Shown here: piece after piece, positions 47,601 to 58,123 of the stretch
Layout of the letters: the number at the start of each line of letters is the position of its first letter
Position numbering within the stretch: the stretch's first letter is position 1
Assembly: GCA_964035545.1 (NCBI GenBank)
Contig: OZ037765.1
Coordinates: forward strand, 26,610,504 to 26,674,503
Source of the DNA: Bugula neritina
Lineage: Eukaryota; Bryozoa; Gymnolaemata; Cheilostomatida; Bugulidae
Reading direction: 5' to 3'
DNA length: 64,000 nt
The notes under the pieces: model-generated
Seen by the model: the letters and a program-made list of their open reading frames with translations, nothing else
Database searches by the model: none
Told to the model about the DNA's origin: nothing
Made by a program: the position numbers and the translations under genes

Positions 47601-50600
47601 AGTGAAATACTCAACTCGTAGCATATTTGTTGATAATATTATTTCTACACGCTGTTGCGTCATCTTTACAGTAAAAACATAAAGCGCTCTTCGTTTAGCC
47701 TTTTGTTGTGAATTTATTAGCTCAATGAATTTCTTTTAATGTTACAGTGTTGTATAAAGTGTAGTGTTGTGTGAAGTGTAGTGTTGTATAAAGTGTTGTG
47801 ATGTATACAGTGTAGTGTTGTATACAGTGTAGTGTTGTATAAAGTGTAGTGTTGTATACAGTGTAGTGTTGTATACAGTGTAGTGTTGTATAAAGTGTAG
47901 TGTTGTATACAGTGTAGTGTTGTATACAGTGTAGTGTTGTATACAGTGTTGTATCTGTTGCGTGGGCTGATAGACTACACCTTTTATCACATTTTATATG
48001 CATGTGTTCAGGTTGCCCTAGCCATTGTTATTGTATCCTTACCCATAGTCATATATCATACAAAGCAACGTTAGGGAGAGTATTCAATCATAATTACTTT
48101 TTTGCCACAATAGAAAACAAGTCCTTAGCTGCTCTAAAATAAAGCTCTAGGGTTCTCACAGGAATAACTACTATAATAAACATAGCTCAAGTAGAAGTCA
48201 CAATGCAAACTAAACTTAGTAAGCTTATCTGTAATATCAGATATATGCAGTATTTTCATAATCAGTTATCTGCTATTTTGATTGTATACAATAGGTTAGA
48301 CAGTTTAAAACGTTTTTGTTATCTAATTCCAAACACATTACATACCATATTTATTTGTTATGAACACTATAATAGATTATACACATATCTGTTTAACTAT
48401 GTTAGCAGTATTGTAGTCTTTTAATGCTGCTCAAACATGTGTAGTGCCCTTGTGTGGGGAAAAGTTGCACTGAAGCTACTCTATTTTCCCAGCAAAGTAA
48501 TCTTACACTCAGTTTATCCTGCAGGTGCCATCGTACCAATGGTTATTTCCATACTAGTTTACTACAAGTTCCTACATGTTCAAACCATAAAGACGTGTCT
48601 CTCTCGTCACTACTGGACTTCCTGTTCGGAATCTGAGAATACACCATCTTCAAGGTATTGCGGCACACTTCTGATTCTGTGTACAAGTATCTTATTATGA
48701 CTAGAATATATGCATTGCTGTCATCATTGTGCACTGCTATATACTCACATTTGTTTGTCCTGTGGTACTATGAGTGACACTGCGTGGTGGTTCTGCTGTA
48801 GTGTTGAAGATAATGGCGGGTGAGTAAAGGTAGCTGATGCAGGTGATTGCCGGTTTGCTAGAGCTACTAATCTTCCTGCAACGAGATCTCACATACATCA
48901 ATCACTCACAAATTGATGCTCCGGGGTCTCCTCTGCTAGACGTGCCCGTGCTGTACACACTGTTTCCTGTAAATGTTTTAATTTATGCTGAGGACGTCTT
49001 TTATATGGCGTGTCAATGTTTGTGTACCCAACAACTACTAATGAGTATATTTTTTATGAATAGATATGGCAAACAAGAAGGAAGTGGCCCGGAGAGACAA
49101 TACCTGACAAACGGAAATGGAAACGAAGTTTTGTCTTCTCCTACATCCAACAATAAATTCGGTGAGCTGCTGTTTTTCATCAATCTCAGGGACAACTACT
49201 AGTTCATGGGTTGTTGGTATCTTTGTAACTTGTTGAATTTATTTTGGTTTTTTATTTTTCTTCATTTTGAATAATTTTCAATAGTGATGAAGTTATTCTG
49301 TTTTGGCACGAGTTGTGAGACTCCATTTGTTGCAGAGTAAGTTGTTTTTTATATATTGTCTTACCTTGCACCTTTAGTTTCTTATATTAATTAAAAAGAA
49401 AACAAATATATATAGAAGGACACTTCATTCCTAACATTTTCAAGCAAGACAGTTTCACTGTGTTTTAATTCTTCTACCAATAATGCTGTCAAATTTCAAA
49501 GTAATATTGTAAATAAATAAAGTCCATTACTTGTTTTCTCTTTTATTCTTATTGGAGGGAGTAGTCTAATGTTGAATTCTTGGCAAGAAATTTGTAGCAA
49601 ATGGCAAAGATTTTGTAACCTCAAGAATGTTATTTTATGTTTAACAAAGATTTTTTTTGCTGCATGCAGTAAATATACTATAATAACCCACTAATCAGTT
49701 CAGTTTACCTATTGGTGTATTCTCTTTTTGTAGCTAATCCAATCTCCTCCCCACCTGTAAACTGTAAAATAGACCTCATACTAAAACCTTCAGCATGCTT
49801 TTCATTGTCATGAATAATATAATAAAAGCAACTCCTAGGGAATGCATGATGATCCCTTTCATTCTGTCTTGTCAACCATTGTTGAGATTATTTTCAAACT
49901 TGTGCAACTGCTGCTATCATATAACATATTCAGCCTTCATCTTGTGTATTGTTATATTATTTAGCCTCAAGTTCATTTGAGCAAGAAACAGACGTTGATA
50001 ACAACTTGGAGAATGTACCAGATTCTAATCTACCACCCGACTCCAGTCTTCCACCTGACTCCAGCATGCCGCCCTATTTAGCCCCAATTCCCAGCACGTT
50101 AGATAGGTATGTACTTGACTACAGGGGGTTGTGTCACTAGCTCAGTATCCAGAAACTGTGTGTAGGGACAAATCATGTGATATGATACTTGGGGCAACAT
50201 ATTTACTGCTAACAAAATGGTTAATTGTGTTATAAACAGTAGTTATTCTGGCGAACATTTGCTGTTGTTGGTTGTTCCTGATAAATATCAAGCTGAATTA
50301 TTCAATTTTTGATCAGCAGGTTAACTTCTTATAATATTGTATATCAATCAGCCTTTCTCCTATTATTTATCTATTCACGGCTTCAAGTTTATATTTAATG
50401 TTTCAAAAATGTTATTGTAAATTGTATATTTCTTTTTGATGAAAAGTTCTTTTCTATGCCTTATAAAATGTCTGTATAAATAGTAGTATAAGTGCCAATA
50501 ATTATCTGCATTTCTAGGTCCAAGTCTAAAACTTCTGTACAGGAAATTCCAAGTCCAGCTGAAGAGAAATTATTGAGAAATGGTGATGCTGGGTCTAACA

Positions 50601-52032
50601 GCTATTTGGAGTCTACGGTTTCATCTAGCAACTCCAGCAGGCTCACTCGTCAGGATACCATACCGAAATATATAGCTCCTGTACCATGCAACTATGGTTT
50701 GTTATTCATGTGTGATTCAAATAAAAAAACTCGCACAAGTTTTTAGTCACTCTCCCTGTAAGACACCTTGATGGAAAGGTTTTTTTTTAAATCGGGCTAA
50801 GGGCTTATTCAGATGGGGCACGGGAGCAATTATGACTGGATACTCTTCCTGACATCACCAATGGCCTTTGTGCTTACTAGGCAAACGCTCTAACCCCTAG
50901 ACCAGCTGCTCATGTGTAGTTCAAATACTGCCCTTGAAGACTTAATAAGTGTATCCTTGGCAAAGGCTATATGTCAATCTCGTTCCAGTAGGCATACTGG
51001 TGCAGTTTGTTGCTTACAGACCGCTTTTTATTTCAGCTTGCTGCATTGTTTGTATATAAACATTTATTTAGCCTCACAGATGCCCCTGGATATACACGGC
51101 CAATGCTTACAAGTAGCTGTGCATCCATTCACTGGCACTTATAGCTGGAATCAACTCATTTAATTAGGCTGGCAGCCAGAAACAGTCTGTAGTTTATGTT
51201 TGTATGGGTCTGTTGTGTGTATGCTTCAGGATTATGCTATTTATAGAATGTATGCAAGTTATAACAATATTTGTTCAATTCAATATAATATTCTTTATTG
51301 GGAGTTATCATCACATTTCGTGATGTATTTCTACATAAAACTGATATGTGAAGATGTACTATGATTTGTGTAGGTGCAACAGTACCAGGTGGTGCCCCGG
51401 CTTTATATTCTCTCTCTGTGAAGACATCAGCTAAACCCACTCAGCTTGGCTCTACGATGCCAGGGGCAGCAATTCCCACTACAACTTTAGTCAGTGAAGA
51501 TAATTCAACTCTCAGAGAAACGACTGCCAGTTCACCGGCCACTCCACCGAGAGCGTCTTTGTCTAAATCTGTAATCGATAAGCCGCCCATGCCACAACCT
51601 CGCTTATCCACTATCGGAAGTCCTAGAGATAGCCAATCACCAGTTATGACACAAAGTGTTGACCAATCAAACTCATTGTTTGATGATTCTACTTTATCTG
51701 TTGCTTCAGGACATGATTTTACACAATCCTCATCTCATAATGACTTAACAACAGTAACTGACTTGTCAGAAGAGAATTCACTTGTCCTCAAAGAATCACC
51801 AATCTCTAAAGACACACCACAGTTGGCTACACCGTCCAATGAGAAAAGTTCGTCACTAGATAGCAGTGTACTAGACATATCAATACCTGAAGATATTCCC
51901 CTGAGAAGGAAAGCTCTACTCAACTCTCCTTTGGATACCAGCTCCGATTCTTTAGACACGCCCGTGAAAAATGCCCGAAGGCAATTGACCAATCAGCATG
52001 ACTCTCCTATCAATACTCCTATACCTGAATGA
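44635..52032 (+). CDS. XKR: XK-related protein, XKR4/6/7 type (10 exons)
   Basis: Multi-pass plasma-membrane protein of the XK family, whose XKR4/8/9 and CED-8 members are caspase-activated phospholipid scramblases. Exons: 44635-45562, 45708-45907, 46338-46490, 47228-47366, 48525-48654, 48802-48819, 49064-49161, 49965-50106, 50518-50696, 51374-52032; 2646 nt, 881 aa in frame. The start has a good context (AAAATGG). Seen: a hydrophilic N-terminus of about 138 residues; the family's hydrophobic core from VDIFFICIS (about residue 141) through LESAPQFLLQVYIVLRNG, the SLAW and YHKALR block, FVALHWIVMTVW and YYVIFYLEN; and a Ser/Thr/Pro-rich tail of roughly 380 residues with PPDSS repeats, much longer than in human XKRs. 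Exon 6 is only 18 nt and is supported by splice sites and phase. Whether it is a scramblase or another XKR cannot be told. Confidence 0.92.
46536..46726. mobile_element. MITE with TA target duplication, 191 bp (pogo/Tigger-like)
   Basis: In XKR intron 3. Terminal inverted repeats start CAGTGCTCCCTC, and TA is duplicated on both sides (46534-46535 and 46727-46728). TA targets and CAGT ends are typical of the pogo/Tigger branch of Tc1/mariner. No coding capacity. Confidence 0.75.
47101..47187. repeat. 24-bp tandem repeat in XKR intron 3
   Basis: About three and a half units of CATATAGCCACATAACTGAGTAT, ending 40 bp before the acceptor of exon 4. Confidence 0.85.
47745..47955. repeat. 17-bp minisatellite in XKR intron 4
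   Basis: About twelve copies of AGTGTTGTATACAGTGT with TATAAAG variants. It generates spurious repetitive open frames on the minus strand. Confidence 0.95.
50770..50915 (-). repeat. tRNA-derived SINE, copy 3 (best preserved)
   Basis: In the XKR intron before the last exon. On the minus strand it starts with a tRNA-like head containing an A-box (TGGTCTAGGGGTTAGAGC) and an anticodon-like segment, then a body (GATGTCAGGAAGAGTATCC), and ends in an A-rich tail (the T run at 50781-50788 on +). Two relatives lie at 4975 and 39520. Confidence 0.75.
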
Positions 52033-53078
52033 GTTACTTCAAACCGCTGACATATACATGATAAATGGCATTAAACAATATTTTTATTTGTGTTTTAATC
52101 ATTTTATAAAACCCCAAACACGCATTGATTGCTATTAATGATACCATTTGTACTTTCAGTGTTGCTACTGTACCCATGCTGCTATACCCAGTTTTATGTT
52201 ATTGTGTACAATAACATATTATGTTTTCAAAATTCTATAGATTCTTGTATCTGTGGCTACCAATCAAACTATATTTTTGCCAACAATCTCTCTAGTTGCC
52301 ATAAGAATAAGAAGAAATGTATAATTTTTATCTTTTGAAAATATATCTTTGCAATTGAATCTAAAATAGTAATTTTTCATGTTTAAAACTAAGTTTTTCA
52401 AACTGAAAATCAAATTAGATTTGTAGCACTTCTATTTTTAGCAAAGTGTGTTTGAATGAGTAAATAATAAAATGTCATAAAGTTGCATTTTAAAAAATGA
52501 TAGAAATAAATAATTAATGAAATTTCCTTTGTGCAGGTCTATTCTGCTTTTGCACAGCCTTTCATCATTATTATACTCGATGTCTTCCAAGTTCATTCAA
52601 AACAACTTGATAATTAGACCAATCTATTATATAATATGTAACAGTGTAAAAAATTCACTACAAAATACAAATGCTGTCTTCACATTCTCTAGTTCTCTAG
52701 CTTCTCCATGTATCTGTCCTGCATCCACCCTCTAGTATTGTGGTGGTACTGCTATACTATATTGCAGAGCTTCTATGACCCTCTCTGTAAGCAAAGGAGT
52801 GGAATTGTGATATATCTACTTGTGGGTTATAAAACTGGTACACGCCTCTGATTGGCTGAGCTTCACACTATACACGCAGTCAATATCTTAAGTAAAATGA
52901 AATAACATAAGAAGTTGTTTGCCCTTGATGCAACTATATGTATATACATTGTCTGACTACAATTATTCAGTTTTAAACCATTTTCTCATCAAGCTGAGCC
53001 AAAAATTGTTAGAGTACATTAGTGAAATTTTCTGGCAAAAAATGCTAACTTATATAACTTTTAGCTACACTATATAGC
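52033..53078. other. Convergent spacer XKR / SLC37 copy 1
   Basis: 1 kb of AT-rich sequence between two stop codons. ATTAAA near 52070 could serve the XKR transcript. Open frames at 52129-52338 and 52517-52735 show no similarity I recognise. Confidence 0.5.
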
Positions 53079-56000
53079 CTATATAATAAATGGACATACA
53101 TAAAGGCGTTTTGGTCCAGCATTTATAAGGCTTTTATATCTTGCGGGTAGGTCTTTGCCAATTACCAGAATAATAAATGATACTAAAGCGATGACATTGA
53201 CTGCCATGAATGCTGATAACCAACTCCAGTGAGTAGCTGCGTACTGCATGGGACTAGACGCTGTGTATCCCCCCACTGCCATGCATATACAAATGAAAAT
53301 ATAGATATATAGATTATATATTATGATATGAATTGAGTTTTGAAATTGTCTCATGCAGCTAATTTAAATGAATTTCTAAATTATTAACATTTTGGTTCCA
53401 AATTACATTTGAAAAAGAACCGCTACCCGAACAGGACAGCGTAGAAATAGATGAGGACTTGAAGAGTATGTTTACAATACGATGTAATATATATGTATGT
53501 ACTATGTGTATAATACAAGACTTACCACTGCCTGACAAACTAATAAAAGCGTGTGCTACTCCTACAATCTTTATAGGTGCTACTTCCACAGATACGGTGA
53601 CCAGTAAACTGATTGCAGTTTGAGTGCAGAATCCCATGAAGAATCCCAAAACCAACATATAAGTCTGAAACATATGCAAGTTTTGCAGAGAAAGGCTTGT
53701 TGTGATATAAAACATATTTATTAGTATATTATTTATTGGTTAAGTAAAAAAATTGCTTGGAAATAGAAGCCTAAGGCTCTATTACATAGTTGTGTAGTTT
53801 ATTTCCTTCTAGCCCAATAATCTATGTAGGGTTATTCTCTAGGATAATTCATAATGAGTAAAAGTCTTTGTATGAGCCGAAGAAAACATCTATTTCAAAA
53901 TATTTGTTAGTCAAAACTCAGCTGCAAAGCCAGTTCTTTGACTTTTACAGTTACATTACTCAATATAAGTGAACTGATACTACACTCACTTTGCTAGTTT
54001 CAGGATCAATGGTAAAAAGAAAGAGATTGAGTGAAAGACATGCTCCAGCAACACAATACTGCACAACATTCAGTCTCAGAGATTTCCCTGAGCCATAGTA
54101 ATATCCTTTTCTTAGCATTACATCTGTAGCTATTCCAAATAGGATGCTTCCTACCATTCCCCCAAACTCCATCGATGTTAAATAGGACTCTGTGCTATAA
54201 TATGACATTCCTCTCTGTTCGATTAAGTAAGTCTGGCCCCATTCTACGCACGATGACTTTACGATGTGCAACAGGAAGTTGGTTATGACGAGAAGCTGCA
54301 TCAGCTCACTTCCTGTCAGGTCTGACCAGTGTCCGTCTGTGGCAACTATCATCACGAGTCAAATAAGAATAAGACACATATGAGTATTACATCAAGTCTT
54401 CAGCTTTCTCCAGTATTAAATACCATTTATTCTTGCAACTAAAACACTGATATATAGAAATGGGGTGTAAAATGTAGTGTTGAGATTATACTCAGTAGCC
54501 CCTTAGTGTAATGGTTAGCGCGCCAGCTTGCAAGCCGAAGGTCTGTGATTCAAATCCCAATGGGGGCAAATATTTTATAAAAACAACTCCTACATTTGTA
54601 GATTGGTAATGATTAATAGAGCGAGTTATTGAGTAGTTTACACTAAATGTGATTGAAACCAAATCTGTATCATACCTCCCAGAGTGATTTCATCTTCGTA
54701 GCCTACATCAGAGGGAGTATTCCACGTATAGAAAGGGACACCAGCTGAAAACAATAGAACACACATTGCGGGCACTTGCAGTGCTACCCTCCAACTGTAA
54801 GAAATGGATAAACTTGCAGCTATACCAGGTCCAACTGCAGATACTAAGTGAGTAGCTGAGGAGAGGAGAGCAAACCAGAAGCCAAACTGAGTCGGTGGAT
54901 ACCTGTTAAGGATACAGTTAACTGTAGGATGGTTGTGAACTAAAGCTAATTTCAAAGTTGCTAAATTTTCCGTTCTAGATAATGAACTGTCAATAAAATC
55001 TCACATTATAGACAGGAGTTGGCAGGAATAATTTCAGACAATATTATTTTGTATGCATGCAGCAGATAATGATGTTCTGGGCCATCTCAATAAAGTCTTC
55101 ATATTATAAGCACATTAATCAGCTTCTGCTCAATCCATGCTTAATAAATATGGCAATAATTTTTAGCAAAATAACATTCATCGAGTTTTAAACGAATATA
55201 ATACGGCAGAGTGATTGTGCTCGCAGGTAATATAATGCAGCAGAGTGATTGTGCTCGCAGGTAATATAATACAGCAGAGTGATTGAGCGCAGGTATAAAG
55301 CAAAACAACTCTTACCATGCCCTAATTATCTTGACAATAGATGGCCAGCCAAGACCTTGGGCACACCCATTCGCAGCTGTTAATAACATAAGGTTGTACC
55401 AGTCTTGTTGATCTGCAATTTAATTTTTAGCTGAGTTTATTTAGTCCAGGTTAGCTAAGCTGAAAAATGTTCTATATTTTAACGTAACGAGAGAATCGGC
55501 TTCAACAAAAATAGAATACATGAAAAGAAATTGGAATTATTAACAATCATTATACACAAATTTCATACTACATCCGCCTGGAAAAGTTTATGTTTATGTA
55601 TTTGCAAATTCTTACCTGAAAAAGCAAGCATTACAAAGCCAGTAAGGAAGAGAGAAACAGCATACAGGTATTTAGGAGGATACAAATCTGTGGCTACACT
55701 AGCAAATACCTTGGTGATTGAGTATGTCAATGTCTGAGCTGTTAATATGGCCCCTACAATATTCACCAATATTACCAACGTATGGAGTTGTAGCTGTTAG
55801 ATGCCTGCATTCTCAATGTGTCTTAGACTACATTGTTTGCAGATGAGATTCATTTAATCTTTAAGGCGATGCCAAGCAAATATACACACATATTTCATAA
55901 AAATTACCAAAATTGAATAAAACTGCAAATTATTTTTTATATAGAAGAGATTTGTTTTGAGCACTGAGATGCTTAGTGCAAAAATATAGCAATTGAGTCA

Positions 56001-56824
56001 TGCAAATACATAATTTTTAATAGGCTATAACCTGAATTAAATGAAAGCAACGATGTAGATAATACTTACTAACCTACTTCTCCACTACTCAAATATCTGT
56101 CGGCAAGTACGTATGGCAAAGTGTAAACAAAGGATTTCCTGTTGTACAGAATTAAGGTGTATCCAAGGTAACACATTATGAACACAAACAGCTGGTAAGA
56201 AGCAAAAGATATTCCATGTTCTTTTGATTCTAAAAGTAAAAATTAATGCATTATATTTCTGACAAAGATTATCTCTATTGATGCTCTGCTATTTTTTATT
56301 TTGGTCTAAATTAAAGAGTATTTACTGTAGTTTTTAAACCAATTTATGTTAAAAGTTTGCTATTGGTTTTTCAATGCATAACTTTTATTAATTTAAACTA
56401 GAGCAAAGGCAAAATAGCAGCAAGCAGTACTAGTTTTAGTAAATATTTGTGGCATCTAGAAATTGCATTTTAAATAAAACTATTTTTTTTTCATTTCAAA
56501 TTTTAAGTTAAAAGCTGAACACTAAAGTCTATTGAATATTTTACACATATTGAAAGTCAGCACAATCAGTATGTATATGCGGCAATGACTTTATAGTTCG
56601 TATATACCTACTCTGTAATTTAGCCTCTCGCCTATTTAATTTTATGAATTTTATAAGCTTTACACGAACATGTACCAACAAGTATAAACTCTACACAACA
56701 TACCCGAGTCTTCATCATATCCTCTTTGACTTCTACTAGAAGTCTCATTGCCTCCCTCTCCACTTGAGAATTGTCTTTCACTTCGTCTCTCTGAAGAAGA
56801 ACTCTCGTCTCCATCGTCTGACAT
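53079..56824 (-). CDS. SLC37A4: SLC37A4-like glucose-6-phosphate/phosphate antiporter, copy 1 (8 exons)
   Basis: Major-facilitator carrier of the ER membrane; in vertebrates SLC37A4 exchanges glucose-6-phosphate for phosphate. Exons (complement): 56704-56824, 56074-56229, 55616-55753, 55316-55412, 54676-54902, 53990-54345, 53526-53664, 53079-53275; 1431 nt, 476 aa. Seen: a 40-residue Ser/Glu-rich N-terminal extension absent from human SLC37A4; YNRK (matching the phosphate-binding Arg28 and Lys29); QGLGWPS; the FGFWFALLS and GPGIAASL block; IVKSSCVEWGQTYLI (Lys240 equivalent); MEFGGMVGSILFG; and a final pair of membrane segments. The tail lacks the usual basic ER-retrieval KKxx. A splice donor at 57434-57435 and an acceptor at 56849-56850 suggest a 5' UTR intron. 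Confidence 0.92.
54497..54566 (+). tRNA. tRNA-like sequence, probably pseudogene or SINE head
   Basis: 70 nt with a matching acceptor start and end (GCCCCTT and TGGGGGC), a good A-box (TAGTGTAATGG) and a B-box-like GATTCAAATCC. The anticodon loop would read TGC (Ala), but the anticodon stem does not pair and the T-stem has mismatches. It is therefore more likely a decayed tRNA or a SINE head than a working tRNA gene. In SLC37 copy 1 intron 5. Confidence 0.4.
55203..55296. repeat. 34-bp tandem repeat, about 2.7 units
   Basis: Units of GCAGAGTGATTGTGCTCGCA plus GGTAATATAAT, in intron 4 of SLC37 copy 1 and about 20 nt from the 5' splice site of exon 4 (donor at 55314-55315). Confidence 0.9.
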
Positions 56825-58123
56825 TGTGATTAAAGTTGTTGTGAAATCCTAGAGCTCTTGTGAGATAAGAATGTTATATGTTTTTGGCCAAACTACTATA
56901 GCTGTTATTATTTAGCTTATATACTATGACAAGCTGGTTGTATAGATCACCGTTAATAGAGAAATTCACAAGACAATCAGTTTATATTATTTATTATATT
57001 GTAGCAAATACTAATTGCAATCTACTAGCTAAAACATCTCAGCTATTTCAGAAATGTCCAGCATACAGAATAAGACAATATTATTAATATATATTATGCA
57101 CATAACATTATATCATTAAAAATATTCACTTTATATGACAAAATATTACTATAAATTATAGCAATTTTTTGTCATAAAGTGAATATTTCTTAATATCATT
57201 ATGGGATAGATGTAACTAATTAACATTGTTAAAATAAATAATATAGTAGTATAATATGCAACATATTATTAGTACTTTAGCTTGTAGTTGAAATAATGAT
57301 AATAGCACAAAGGTATTAAACGCTATTGCATAATGATAATGCTGCTACTTTCTTCATTATGTGACCTCTTTTTCTAGTAAGTATGAAACATAAAGCAGAA
57401 CAATTAGTAAAATACTTTTAGTACTGAAAACTTACCTGAAAGTCAAGTTTTGAACTGAGAGTTTAATTTGAGGTACCTAGGTTTTGACTTTAAAATGAGG
57501 TTTTGCAGCCATTTTAATGCAGCTACAAGGGCTATATTTTTCTTTTCAAATTTGCAAACAACTTATAAGTTGCATACGTTGCTTTTGGCAACTTATAGTT
57601 GCTGAAAGCATTGAGCTATAAGGTATAGCCATCGGCTGTTTATAGATCCTTCATTTCATTGGTTGTCCTATATCACATTTTTGGCAGCTAAAAACACTGT
57701 TTTTAATAAAAAAGTAAGATAGAAAGAACGTTGTGCTACATGTAGTTGCAGAATTTTTTTATATAACTTAATTTTTAATGCTTACGTACTCTTTTTGCTT
57801 GAAACAAGTTGTTTTTACTCAAAAACATTTCAAGCTCAATGTGTAATTAATATAATTTGCAGAGTGCTGATTTAGAAACAAAAAACAGCTTTGTGATCCA
57901 ATTTTTGTTAATTTATTCTGCTTCCACATATTGTTTCTAAATTATCATTGCTGCTTATATAATAGATTAAAAAATATAACATGATTAACATGATGGCACA
58001 AAAATAACAACAACTAAAACACATCCTCATATCCAAGCCTAGGAAATTTACAAGTGTATAGATATTTGAATAACAATAAGTTACTAAAGGCTAACTGAAG
58101 GCTAAAAAGTTGTAGCAAATAAT
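56825..58123. other. Spacer between SLC37 copies 1 and 2
   Basis: AT-rich spacer with the probable 5' UTR exon of copy 1 (low end about 57436) and a hairpin-forming inverted repeat at 57106-57204. No other coding sequence recognised. Confidence 0.5.
57106..57204. repeat. Inverted repeat / hairpin, about 35-bp arms
   Basis: Left arm with ATATTCACTTTATATGACAA and right arm with TTGTCATAAAGTGAATAT are complementary over about 35 bp with a few mismatches, around an AT-rich loop. It could be a small MITE; no clear target duplication seen. Confidence 0.7.

Noticed and set aside
47722-48003. Repetitive Thr/Tyr/His/Gln-rich open frames on the minus strand
   Set aside because: Generated by the 17-bp minisatellite in an XKR intron; no start context or homology.
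48837-49063. Open frame directly upstream of and in phase with XKR exon 7
   Set aside because: Could be a longer exon, but it has no family similarity, and the short exon with a microexon fits splice sites and phase. Kept as intron, not excluded.
54497-54566. Functional tRNA-Ala gene
   Set aside because: The anticodon stem does not pair and the T-stem is mismatched; better called a tRNA-like relic.
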